From: Cyclobacteriaceae bacterium
Lineage (GTDB): Bacteria; Bacteroidota; Bacteroidia; Cytophagales; Cyclobacteriaceae
NCBI GenBank assembly: GCA_022842845.1
Contig: JALHOT010000001.1
Span: forward strand, 121,842-185,841
Direction: 5' to 3'
DNA: 64,000 nucleotides
This document shows positions 45,988 through 54,644 of the stretch, one piece after another. A model generated the notes under the pieces. That model worked only from the letters and a program-made list of their open reading frames with translations. It did no database searches and was not told where the DNA came from. A program made the position numbers and the translations under genes. Position 1 is the stretch's first letter. Each line of letters starts with the position of its first letter.

Positions 45988-46619
45988 TACTTCTGCAGAA
46001 TTACGGTTGCATTCTTAGGTCCGGGAACGGAACCACTAACTACGATCAGGTTTTGCTCAGGCATGATCTTTACCACTTTAAGGTTTGTAACCTTAACGCG
46101 GTCAGTACCCATGCGACCTGCTAAACGCTTACCTTTTGGTACACGTGAAGCAAATGAAGCGTTACCCATAGATCCAGGAGCACGTAAGCGATTGTGCTGA
46201 CCGTGAGTTTGACCACCCACACCAGCAAAATTGTGGCGCTTTACAACACCCTGGAAACCTTTACCTTTAGATGTACCTACAGCGTCCAAAAAGTCGCCTT
46301 CAACGAATACATCTTGTACACGAATTTCCTTACCGAGTTCGACCATTCCGTCATACTCTTTTCGGAAATCACGAAACTCCACTACATCCCTCTTAGGGGT
46401 AGTGTTAGCTTTTTTGAAATGTCCAAGCAGAGGCTTGCTGGTGTTCTTTTCTTTCTTTTCACCAAAGGCAAGCTGCACAGCTCTGTATCCGTCAGTCTCA
46501 ACGTTTTTCACTTGAGTAACGACACAAGGGCCGGCTTCGATAACAGTACAGGCAATATTCTCACCCTCCGCACCGAAAATGCTGGTCATACCTACTTTTC
46601 TTCCAATAATACCAGGCAT
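45987..46619 (-). CDS. rplC: 50S ribosomal protein L3, first gene of the operon
   Basis: 210 residues. [40 protein letters not shown] and [20 protein letters not shown] are the L3 signatures, including the glutamine that PrmB methylates in other bacteria. One of the two initiators of 50S assembly. Normally rpsJ (S10) precedes it; here it is preceded by a promoter and a divergent transporter gene instead. Confidence 0.98.
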   Translation of the reverse strand: MPGIIGRKVGMTSIFGAEGENIACTVIEAGPCVVTQVKNVETDGYRAVQLAFGEKKEKNTSKPLLGHFKKANTTPKRDVVEFRDFRKEYDGMVELGKEIRVQDVFVEGDFLDAVGTSKGKGFQGVVKRHNFAGVGGQTHGQHNRLRAPGSMGNASFASRVPKGKRLAGRMGTDRVKVTNLKVVKIMPEQNLIVVSGSVPGPKNATVILQK

Positions 46620-46725
46620 GATATTTTCCTTGTTTTGTTTAATTACTGGCTGCGATACGTTCGCAACCTTCCCCTTTTTATGCCTTTTCTGTGCGTTTTT
46701 GGCACACTGGGCGGAAAAAGGACTG

Positions 46726-46755
46726 CAAAGATAGGAACTAATCTTATGTAACCAA
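46726..46755 (-). promoter_or_regulatory. Promoter of the rplC-headed ribosomal operon
   Basis: On the minus strand TTG (46755-46753), a 19-base spacer and TATCTTTG (46733-46726) match the Bacteroidota consensus. The transcript would start near 46721 and have a leader of about 100 bases before the rplC ATG (46619), ample space for autoregulation. AAGGAAAATATC precedes the ATG. Confidence 0.75.
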
Positions 46756-46850
46756 TAGGGGGCTCAAAAATTTCTGAAAGTCAGCGCTTTTCGCGCTTTG
46801 CTGGTCGTTGACTGGCTAAAAAGCACTAACATTGTTGCTGACTCCCAATT

Positions 46851-47870
46851 ATGGTAAAAAAGGCGTTTTTAGGGTATAAATGGACTTTTCTCGTGCTTTT
46901 ATTAGTGGCGCTGTTTGTCATTAATCTATCTATTGGTAGTGTGGCTATACCACCAAAGGAAATTTTACGAGCCTTATTTGGTATGACAACCGACAATCAT
47001 ATCTGGAAAAATATAGTGCTGGATTTTAGACTAACCAAAGCGCTTACAGCCCTGCTGACAGGTGCAGCGCTTGGTCTTGGCGGTTTACAGATGCAAACAT
47101 TGTTTCGAAATCCCTTAGCCGGGCCAGATGTTTTAGGGCTCAGTGCCGGAGCTAGTTTGGCTGTATCACTGGTATTTATGGCTGGAACGGCCGGATTACA
47201 AATCCTCCCCTCCTCTTGGAGCATAGCCTTGGCTGCCTCTCTAGGCTCTGGACTTGTATTAATGTTGGTACTTGCCGTTGCCAGTCGAGTAAAAGACAAC
47301 ACGTCTTTATTAATAGTAGGCTTGATGCTGGGTGCTGCCACCGCCTCCCTAGTAAGCATATTACAGTTTGCCAGTCGTGCAGAAGAACAACAGTACTTTT
47401 TAATATGGACTTTTGGGAGTTTAGGCGGCTTGGACATGGGTGAGATAACCATTATGCTATTGGCATTGCTGATAGGTATTACTCTATCTGTACTCAACAT
47501 TAAAGCCCTTAATGCCTGGCAACTGGGCGATAGCTATGCCCGCAGCTTGGGTGTTAACCCAACCAGAGCCAGATTAATGATGATAATTACGGCAAGCCTG
47601 TTGGCAGGAGTCGTAACTGCTTTTTGCGGCCCTATTGCTTTTGTTGGTCTGGCTGTACCACACTTGATGAAGTTGTGGATTAAAGCGGCTGACCATCGAC
47701 AGTTAGTACCCAGTGTTGTATTAGGGGGTGCCAGTCTCATGCTGCTTTGTGATATCTTAGCACAGCTTGCCGGCAATAGTTTCATACTGCCCATCAATGC
47801 GATAACAGCACTCATAGGGGCCCCTGTAGTTATTTGGATTATTGTCAGTGGAAGAAAGATTTATGTCTGA
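46851..47870 (+). CDS. FecCD-family ABC transporter permease
   Basis: 339 residues with about nine or ten transmembrane segments. GAALGLGGLQMQTLFRNPLA followed by GPDVLGLSAGASLAVS is the family's signature, and GPIAFVGLAVPHLMKLW marks the cytoplasmic loop that touches the ATPase. The family imports Fe-siderophores, haem or cobalamin. Its stop overlaps the ATPase start by 8 bases. No substrate-binding protein or TonB receptor is adjacent; the BtuF-like protein at 17928-18710 is a candidate partner. A possible -7 box TAACATTG lies at 46827-46834. Confidence 0.92.
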   Translation: MVKKAFLGYKWTFLVLLLVALFVINLSIGSVAIPPKEILRALFGMTTDNHIWKNIVLDFRLTKALTALLTGAALGLGGLQMQTLFRNPLAGPDVLGLSAGASLAVSLVFMAGTAGLQILPSSWSIALAASLGSGLVLMLVLAVASRVKDNTSLLIVGLMLGAATASLVSILQFASRAEEQQYFLIWTFGSLGGLDMGEITIMLLALLIGITLSVLNIKALNAWQLGDSYARSLGVNPTRARLMMIITASLLAGVVTAFCGPIAFVGLAVPHLMKLWIKAADHRQLVPSVVLGGASLMLLCDILAQLAGNSFILPINAITALIGAPVVIWIIVSGRKIYV

Positions 47871-48792
47871 AGTTGTTTTAGCATTTGATCAGCTCACTAT
47901 CGGCTACCCACACAGTAAGTCTCCCAAAATTCTATTTGAACATATTAGTCCTGTATTAAAGGCAGGCGAACTGGTTTGCTTTATGGGGCCCAATGGCATT
48001 GGTAAATCTACACTGCTAAAAACAATGGCAGGCTTAATGCCTGCACTGTCAAAGCAACAGCCTGTTTTAGATCCCCAAAAAATTGCCATCGTGCTGACCG
48101 ACCGCGTGCATGCCATGCACTTGACCGTTCGTTCACTTATTGCTTACGGTCGCTACCCTTACGTAAATTGGAAAGCTGATCTATCATCAAAAGATAATGA
48201 AGCGATCGACCACGCTCTCACCCTCATGCACCTGGAGGCTTTGGCCGATAAGGAAATTAACAACTTAAGTGATGGACAACTGCAAATGGTAATGATTGCC
48301 CGTGCCTTGGTGCAGGATACGCCTGTTATTTTGTTGGATGAACCCACTGCACACCTCGATCTCAATAACCGGTTGGAGGTAACGAATATTTTGCGCAAGC
48401 TGGCGCGCGAAAAAAACAAAGCCATTCTGGTATCAACACATGAGCTTGACCTGGCCCTGCAAACGGCTGATATTTTATGGTTAGCAGACGATAAGAAACT
48501 TTTGACGGGTATACCTGAAGACCTGGTGCTCGATGGTTCACTCGACCGCATTTTTCAATTCAAAGGTTTTGATTTAAAAACCGGGAAGGTTTTTCATGAA
48601 GTGTATAGAAAACAAAAAATAAAGTTATTGGGTGAGGGCCATATTTACCTCTGGACAAAAAATGCGCTTGAGCGATGTGGGTATGAAGTTGGTCTTGAGG
48701 GAGACATTGAGTTAAAGGCCTTTGACCACACATGGGAGATAGAAAACACTCAAGTTTCGAAGCTCCAGGACTTACTAAAAAAACTGAATTAA
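47863..48792 (+). CDS. ABC transporter ATP-binding protein (FepC/BtuD type)
   Basis: 309 residues from the ATG at 47863 (MSEVVLAFDQLTIGYP); 7 codons further upstream would lie deeper in the permease gene. Walker A is GPNGIGKST, the signature motif is LSDGQ (the usual second residue pattern is LSGGQ), and Walker B is VILLDEPTAHLDL, with the switch His in VSTHELD. After the ATPase core (about 230 residues) there is an extension of about 60 residues ending in LLKKLN. It powers the preceding permease. The Gly-to-Asp change in the signature motif is worth noting. Confidence 0.92.
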   Translation: MSEVVLAFDQLTIGYPHSKSPKILFEHISPVLKAGELVCFMGPNGIGKSTLLKTMAGLMPALSKQQPVLDPQKIAIVLTDRVHAMHLTVRSLIAYGRYPYVNWKADLSSKDNEAIDHALTLMHLEALADKEINNLSDGQLQMVMIARALVQDTPVILLDEPTAHLDLNNRLEVTNILRKLAREKNKAILVSTHELDLALQTADILWLADDKKLLTGIPEDLVLDGSLDRIFQFKGFDLKTGKVFHEVYRKQKIKLLGEGHIYLWTKNALERCGYEVGLEGDIELKAFDHTWEIENTQVSKLQDLLKKLN

Positions 48793-48929
48793 CTATTTAT
48801 TACGGAGTAAGCAATCGGTATTTTCCTACTCAATAAATCAATTGTTTAAGTTTCGCTTCAATTGAATAAATCAGCCTGGGGCTTCTGTCTTTTTTATGCC
48901 AACTTCAGGATTGCTTAAAGAATCATCCA

Positions 48930-49055
48930 TTACATTTCTAATATCAATCCGAGTAACTTCTGTGAGATTGGGCATTCCATGTCTAAATATACCATGACTT
49001 CAATCTCACTCTTATTTTGTGCGTGCAGCCTGGAGGTAAACACCACCGAAAGCAT
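48930..49055 (-). pseudogene. Possible remnant of an exported thioredoxin-fold protein
   Basis: An ATG-initiated frame of 41 residues begins 17 bases after the epimerase stop. It reads as a short hydrophobic leader ending in LHAQ, then EIEVMVYLDMECPISQK, which resembles the first strand and active site (xFLDxxCPISQK) of Bacteroidota redoxin-domain proteins, and stops soon after. No continuation of the fold is found in the other frames down to 48793. It could be a decayed gene or chance; nothing else is recognised in 48793-49071. Confidence 0.35.
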
Positions 49056-49071
49056 TATGACAAAAATATTA

Positions 49072-50139
49072 TCAAATCCGCTCCAGACCCAAGCCCGGCT
49101 TGTCAGAACAATACATCACACCTTCTTTCAAAATAAAACCACCCTTCACTTCATCTTTGGCCAGGTCTAAGCTACCATCCAAATCAATGTACTTGGTATT
49201 GACACAGGCAAAGGCTGCGTGCAAAGAGGCCGTGATACTCACTGCACTTTCATCGTTGCATCCCCAGAAAAGATCAACTCCGGCATTCAAGGCTATGTCA
49301 GCAATTTTTAAACCCTGGCTGGGGCCACCACACTTCATGATCTTTATATTGAAGATACCTGAAGCAAAAGGAGGCTTAATTAATTCAAGAGCATCTTTAC
49401 TGGTGAGCAATGATTCATCTGCGGCAATGATCTTTTTAATTTCATCGGGCAAGCTTTTCATTTCATCAATGGCTTTGGCCGGCAAAGGTTGCTCAATCAA
49501 CTCTATGTTGAGGTGCCTGGTCTTATGGTAAAAGTCGATGGTCTGCTGCACTGTATAACCCTGGTTAGCATCGATGCGAATAACTATGCTGTTGCCAAAT
49601 CGTTCGCGCAATTTCACCATGCGTTCAATATCTTCCGCATGATCTTTCCCCAACTTCACTTTCAATACCTTAAAGCCCATGCCAACAAACTCATCGGCTT
49701 CTGCTAAAGTCTTCTCTACATTTTTAATACCAATCGTATTAGAGGTAGGCATAGAGAAAATTTTCTGCCCGAAGTATTTAACCAAGGGTATGTCCAGCAA
49801 CTTTGTAAAAGCATCATGCAGGGCAATGTCGAGGGCAGCACGGGCAGCCGGGGTTTTCGGAAAACGCTGCCACACTTCATAGGTTAAGAGATTCATCTCT
49901 CTGATATCGCGGCCAATTAAAAACTCCAGGTTCTTTTCCTGAAGGGCATCTTGCATTTGCTGCTGATTTTCACCAGTTACATATTCGCTGGGATTACCTG
50001 CCCCTAAACCTATAATACCATTTTGCAGGGTGATCTCGACAAAAGTATTGATCACCTGATCAACTGTTTTAAAGGCGATGGTGTAGGGTCTTTGATTTCC
50101 TAAATCAGCACTCCAAACACTGATGCTCTTGATCTTCAT
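49072..50139 (-). CDS. Dipeptide epimerase / DgcA-like enolase-superfamily racemase
   Basis: 355 residues started at MKIKSISVWSADLGNQRPYT; 4 codons upstream is an alternative ATG. A capping domain is followed by the muconate-lactonising barrel: the acid/base KxK at about 160-162 (VLKVKLG), metal ligands Asp in IRIDANQGY, Glu in LIEQPLP and Asp in IAADESLL, then the second acid/base Lys in NIKIMKCGG and DLDG near the end. This fits L-Ala-D/L-Glu epimerases, which recycle murein peptides, and DgcA, which racemises N-acetyl-D-glutamate. The DgcN-like DUF1611 gene lies two genes upstream on the same strand. Confidence 0.9.
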   Translation of the reverse strand: MKIKSISVWSADLGNQRPYTIAFKTVDQVINTFVEITLQNGIIGLGAGNPSEYVTGENQQQMQDALQEKNLEFLIGRDIREMNLLTYEVWQRFPKTPAARAALDIALHDAFTKLLDIPLVKYFGQKIFSMPTSNTIGIKNVEKTLAEADEFVGMGFKVLKVKLGKDHAEDIERMVKLRERFGNSIVIRIDANQGYTVQQTIDFYHKTRHLNIELIEQPLPAKAIDEMKSLPDEIKKIIAADESLLTSKDALELIKPPFASGIFNIKIMKCGGPSQGLKIADIALNAGVDLFWGCNDESAVSITASLHAAFACVNTKYIDLDGSLDLAKDEVKGGFILKEGVMYCSDKPGLGLERI

Positions 50140-50165
50140 ATTCCATTTCATTTAAAGCAACAGCA

Positions 50166-50190
50166 CGCCTCAACCATACTGGTTGAGGCG
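50166..50190 (-). terminator. Hairpin after the S41 protease gene, weak terminator
   Basis: CGCCTCAACC (50166-50175) and GGTTGAGGCG (50181-50190) form a perfect 10-bp stem with a 5-base loop, 16 bases after the stop of the S41 gene. No T-run follows on the minus strand, so it may only partly terminate or may protect the 3' end. Confidence 0.5.
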
Positions 50191-50206
50191 CACCGTCTTT
50201 GTGTCA

Positions 50207-53200
50207 TTACTTCACTAATTTCATTAATTCTTCTATGGCACGTTCCAACTGCTGATCTCTGCCTGCTGCAATAATGGCTGGTTCATTCTTCACTTGCACA
50301 TCCGGAGCGGTTTCATTGTTCTCCAGCCACTCGCCTTTATTATTCTTTGCACTCACAGGCACTGCACCCCAACGGGTAGCTCCATTCTGCAGCATCTCCC
50401 ATCCGGCAAAGCTACACGTACCCGGTACTGGCATGCCTACTGTTGTTCCTATGCCCAAATCTTTATAACCACAAGCAAAGCAATGGCCATCGCTATAGTT
50501 AGCTTCATTGAACATGGCCAATGTTGGCTTAGTCCAACGGAAGCCAGGTTCGAAACCTACTGAGCGGCTTTCAATAGCATAATCTAAAAACAGTTTGCCT
50601 GTAAAGAACATCGCTAAATCAGACACCAGATCGCCACCACCATTGAATCGTGTGTCCACCACAATGCCCTTCATGTCTCGGTACTTGCCCATCATCTCTT
50701 CAATAACAGTTCTGTAAGGACCATCGCTCATGCCTGGAATGTGTACATAGCCTAATTGTCCGTTGCTAAGCTTCTCAACCTCTTCCTGATTTTTCTTCAC
50801 CCAGCGCTTGTACAGCAGTTGTCCTTCTTCGCCTTGCGCTATAGGCTTCACCGTAATTTGCTGACGGGTGTTGGTTGCAGGATCTAATACAGACAATGAT
50901 GTAAACTTACCTGCTTTTCTGTTGAGGTACTGAGCCACATCTTGATTCACCGCAATGCTTTCTCCATCTATTGCTTCGATGATCATACCTGCCTTCACAT
51001 TGATCTTGTCTTTATCCAGCGGCCCACCTGACAACACTTCTGCCACGCGTATGCCTGCACCTTTGTATTGATAGTCCATGAACATACCAAGTGATGCTGT
51101 ATTGTCGTCTGTAGGACTGCTGGCGTTGTGACGTGCTCCTGAGTGGGATACATTCAGTTCGCCTAACATTTCAGACAATAGTTCTGCAAACTCATGCCCA
51201 TTACCAATATGGGCTACGTGCTTTTCGTATTCGCCACGCAGTGCATCCCAGGGAGCACCATGGTAAGTAGAAATGTAGAACATGCCCTTGGTTCTTGTCC
51301 ACACATGATCGAACATGTGCTTGTACTCTGCTGCCTGGTCAATGCTCAACTCACCATTGATGGTTATGTTTTCTTTTTTCCAACCTTCAGGATTAATCTT
51401 AGAAATTTTTCCATCGGCCAGCACAAAAAGATTTTTCTGTTCTTTATCCCACTGCAAGCTTCCGCTATTGGCATCAAGGTTTACCTCCAATTTAGTTTCC
51501 TTGGTTCTGATGTTGGTACTCCACAAGTTCAGTCCTTTCTCGAAACGTGCGAGGTAAAAAAGTTTTTCACCATCTTTAGAAAGGACGGCATCACCCAAAG
51601 AGGAAGAGTGAATGGTTAACTTGGCTTTACGTTCACTTAACCCTTCGAGTTCAAAAACCACCGCGGGTGGTGCTGGTTTTTCAGCAGGCGTAGTTTTCTT
51701 ATCTGTCTTTTTAGCGTCTGCACTGGCCTTCTCTTTTTCTTTTTCTTTATCCTTCTCTTTATCCTCCATTTCTTTTACCAGCGCATATTCTTCTTTGGTT
51801 AAACGGAAACGATCCCAGGCATCGCGGGTTAAGAACATGCTGTACACATCTGCCTGGCGCGAACCGCTGTTTGCATAACTTCTTAAACCATCGCGTGTGC
51901 TGAACCATAGTACTTGCTTGCCTCCGTTAATCCACTTGGGTCTGAAATCATTATAGCCACTCTCTGTAAGGTTGATGAGTTTGCTTTTGCCATCAGCGGC
52001 AATCAATACAACTTCTGTATCCGCCATTACAGGCGAGTATTCAGCCAACAACCATTTGCCATCGGGGCTCCACTGGAAATACTGATCACCATCTGCCTGA
52101 TAAAACAATTCTCTTGGCGTGAGCAAGGTTCTGCTCTGTTTGGTAGCAATGTTCAAAATCTTCAGCGATCGCCTGTCTTCAATATAAGCGACTTCTTTAC
52201 CATCAGGTGAATAAAGCGGCTGATAGTTATCCAGGGTATTAGCAATCAAAGGCTCCTCTTTTAATACAGTAGCAGCATAGAAGTATGGTTCTTCTTTTCT
52301 GGTTTTTTTTGTCTGAAAAATTTTCCAATTGCCTCCTCGTTCACTCGCATACAAAAGCGTTTCTCCATCTGGTGAAAAACTCAGAAAGCGTTCCTGCTCA
52401 GGTGTATTGGTGATTCTTTTGGTAAGCCCCCCTTCTACAGACGAAACAAATACTTCTCCTCTTACAATATAAGCTACTTCCTTACCACTAGGAGCAATCG
52501 CAATCTCGCGCACATTGCCATTTATAGCCATGATGCTTTCGTTATTGCTCTTGCTATCGGCCCTGATGATAACCGATACTTTTTGCGGAGCTGATCCTGG
52601 TTGCAGGGTATAGATTTCTCCATCGTAGCTAAAGCACAACAAACCATTGTCGGCCATACTTAGGAAGCGCACCGGATGCATCTTGAACGAAGTAAGTTGC
52701 TGCTTTTGCTGAGGGGCTACTAGGCTTTGACTGTGTACATTAAAACTTCCACTCTCTTCGCTCAGGTAATAAAAACCTTTCTCATCAGCACTGAACACAG
52801 GGTTTCTGTCTTCGCCTTTAAAAGTAGTGATCATGCTGTGTATATTGGCTACTGCATCGTATTGCCAAATGTCGCGGGCGATAGATGATTGATGATGCTT
52901 ACGCCATTCGTTCTCGCCACCCTTTTTATCATGATAAAGAATCTTCTTGCCGTCTTTACTCATGTTGAGGTACTCGGCTGGCACTGTCCAGACTTGCTCC
53001 ACGCGGCCACCTTCTGCAGACACACTGTATACTTCTGGCTGAGAGCCTGTAGGATATTGCCGGTGACTCGCCAGATCCTGACGCACTCCTCCAAACATAA
53101 CTGCCGTACCATCGCTATTAAATGTATAAGGATATTCAGGAGAAGAATGATAGGTTAATCTTTTCGCTGCCCCACCCTCTGCCGGCATCACAAAAACATC

Positions 53201-53464
53201 AAAGTTGCCATAGCGATCGGAGGCAAAGGCAATAGACTTACTATCCGGACTCCAGACCGGCATAAAGTCATGCGCAGCATGAAAAGTAATAGGATAGGCT
53301 TGCCCTCCTGCGGTTGGCACTACATACAAATCGCCTTTGTAGGTGAATACAATTTTTTGTCCATCGGGAGCAATGGCAGGGTAGCGCATCCATAATGGAT
53401 TTTGCTGAGCCATGCCTTGTGCAAAGCAAAGTGAAGTCAGTAATGCGAAGAGAATTTTTTTCAT
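50207..53464 (-). CDS. Tricorn-like S41 protease with beta-propeller and PDZ domain
   Basis: 1085 residues with a signal peptide (MKKILFALLTSLCFAQGMAQ), so periplasmic. The N-terminal two thirds are a beta-propeller of PD40/TolB-type repeats (AIAPDGQKIVFTYKGDLYVV, PVWSPDSKSIAFASDRYGNF, FSPDGETLLYASERGGNW). A highly charged linker of Lys/Glu repeats lies near 560-600. Then come a PDZ domain (about 790-870) and the S41 catalytic domain: DTRFNGGGDLVSD near 935 and the probable nucleophile Ser in NEANYSDGH near 990. The family degrades peptides in concert with aminopeptidases. Between the DUF1611 and epimerase genes on the same strand. Confidence 0.92.
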   Translation of the reverse strand: MKKILFALLTSLCFAQGMAQQNPLWMRYPAIAPDGQKIVFTYKGDLYVVPTAGGQAYPITFHAAHDFMPVWSPDSKSIAFASDRYGNFDVFVMPAEGGAAKRLTYHSSPEYPYTFNSDGTAVMFGGVRQDLASHRQYPTGSQPEVYSVSAEGGRVEQVWTVPAEYLNMSKDGKKILYHDKKGGENEWRKHHQSSIARDIWQYDAVANIHSMITTFKGEDRNPVFSADEKGFYYLSEESGSFNVHSQSLVAPQQKQQLTSFKMHPVRFLSMADNGLLCFSYDGEIYTLQPGSAPQKVSVIIRADSKSNNESIMAINGNVREIAIAPSGKEVAYIVRGEVFVSSVEGGLTKRITNTPEQERFLSFSPDGETLLYASERGGNWKIFQTKKTRKEEPYFYAATVLKEEPLIANTLDNYQPLYSPDGKEVAYIEDRRSLKILNIATKQSRTLLTPRELFYQADGDQYFQWSPDGKWLLAEYSPVMADTEVVLIAADGKSKLINLTESGYNDFRPKWINGGKQVLWFSTRDGLRSYANSGSRQADVYSMFLTRDAWDRFRLTKEEYALVKEMEDKEKDKEKEKEKASADAKKTDKKTTPAEKPAPPAVVFELEGLSERKAKLTIHSSSLGDAVLSKDGEKLFYLARFEKGLNLWSTNIRTKETKLEVNLDANSGSLQWDKEQKNLFVLADGKISKINPEGWKKENITINGELSIDQAAEYKHMFDHVWTRTKGMFYISTYHGAPWDALRGEYEKHVAHIGNGHEFAELLSEMLGELNVSHSGARHNASSPTDDNTASLGMFMDYQYKGAGIRVAEVLSGGPLDKDKINVKAGMIIEAIDGESIAVNQDVAQYLNRKAGKFTSLSVLDPATNTRQQITVKPIAQGEEGQLLYKRWVKKNQEEVEKLSNGQLGYVHIPGMSDGPYRTVIEEMMGKYRDMKGIVVDTRFNGGGDLVSDLAMFFTGKLFLDYAIESRSVGFEPGFRWTKPTLAMFNEANYSDGHCFACGYKDLGIGTTVGMPVPGTCSFAGWEMLQNGATRWGAVPVSAKNNKGEWLENNETAPDVQVKNEPAIIAAGRDQQLERAIEELMKLVK

Positions 53465-53552
53465 ATGAGTCCTTAAGGGTTCTAAAGTGGGTAAAAAATT
53501 AGTGTGTATATGATCTTACCATGCAGCAAACTACACAAAGCATGCACTACAC

Positions 53553-54617
53553 TTAGGGTTTTTTGATCAGCTCTTCAAAAATGGGGATCAGGGCCTCCAA
53601 GCCATCTTCTAACGGTAATACGGCCGGAATGCCTAGTTCTTGTTGATAATTGGCAGCGTATTGCCTGGCTTCTGCTTCAGTCAGCTTGGCAGAGTTAACC
53701 GTCACGGCTACCGTATTTCCACCATACATTTTAATCAACTTAATTTCATCTTTCACCGATGGCAAATAGGCCGGATAAAATTCCATGTCTTTATACTGTT
53801 TGCGGGCTGGGTTATGTTGTAAAATAACTGTCCTTGCTTCTGCCGATACAATCCACTCTGAACCGGCAGGACCGCTCGGGTTACGCAAGGATGATTGACC
53901 TTCAATAAAGATGATGTCAGGCTTTTGTTCCTGGTAGCATAACCATACCGCATGCTCCATCTCGCCCGAAATAAAATCATTCAAAGTTGAATCGAATATG
54001 AAACCATAGCCTGCGCCCTGCATCCAACCGGTTTGACCTGTGTAAATCATTTCTGCTTTATACCCTGCTTTGCGCATGGTCTCTACCAAAAAGCGTGTGG
54101 TGGTGCGTTTGCCCAAAGCACAATCAGTACCGAGCACGGCAACTTTAGGGCACTTGACCTCTACAATTTTGCCTGACCAGAAATGAAGGTCTTTGAATTT
54201 CTTTGGCTTGCGCACATCTATAATTTCCAAGCCTCTTTGCTTCGCAATAGCAGCCAGCTCTTCATTTTCTGACACATAATCATGCAGACCATTGACAATG
54301 CTTAAGTTATTTTCCAAGGCCTCTTTGATCATACTGCGCAACACCTCAGGAATAACGCCCCCCTTAGTGGCAATGCCGATGACACAATACTTCACCGCTT
54401 GCTTACTGGCGTTGATAGCTTCTGCAATGCTTCCATACACTGGTATGTTTCTTGGTTTTTTGTCAAGCACCTCTCCTGCATCACGGCCGGCAAACTTATG
54501 ATCGATAATGCCCATCACATTAAATCGTTCGGTGCCCCTGATAAGGCCGTGGGCTGTTTTGGCACTGTTGGTATCGAGGTATCCCCCTGTGATCACGATG
54601 GCATTACTCTTTTGCAT
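53553..54617 (-). CDS. DUF1611 / DgcN-like P-loop protein
   Basis: 354 residues. An N-terminal Rossmann-like domain (VITGGYLDTNSAKTAHGLIR, CVIGIATKGGVIP) is followed by a P-loop NTPase-like domain with GTDCALGKRTTT at 163-174, YTGQTGWMQGAGYGFIFDST and FIEGQSSLRNPSGPAGSEW. It matches DUF1611 throughout. A member named DgcN has been described as acetylating D-glutamate before DgcA racemises it. A DgcA-like enzyme is encoded in the same direction at 49072-50139, which supports a shared D-amino-acid pathway. No signal peptide. Confidence 0.88.
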   Translation of the reverse strand: MQKSNAIVITGGYLDTNSAKTAHGLIRGTERFNVMGIIDHKFAGRDAGEVLDKKPRNIPVYGSIAEAINASKQAVKYCVIGIATKGGVIPEVLRSMIKEALENNLSIVNGLHDYVSENEELAAIAKQRGLEIIDVRKPKKFKDLHFWSGKIVEVKCPKVAVLGTDCALGKRTTTRFLVETMRKAGYKAEMIYTGQTGWMQGAGYGFIFDSTLNDFISGEMEHAVWLCYQEQKPDIIFIEGQSSLRNPSGPAGSEWIVSAEARTVILQHNPARKQYKDMEFYPAYLPSVKDEIKLIKMYGGNTVAVTVNSAKLTEAEARQYAANYQQELGIPAVLPLEDGLEALIPIFEELIKKP

Positions 54618-54644
54618 AAAATGTAAATTGTCTGGATGTGTGAT

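Noticed and set aside
48979-49170. A 63-codon plus-strand frame between the ABC ATPase and the epimerase.
   Set aside because: It overlaps the epimerase gene in antisense and has no domain pattern or start signal.
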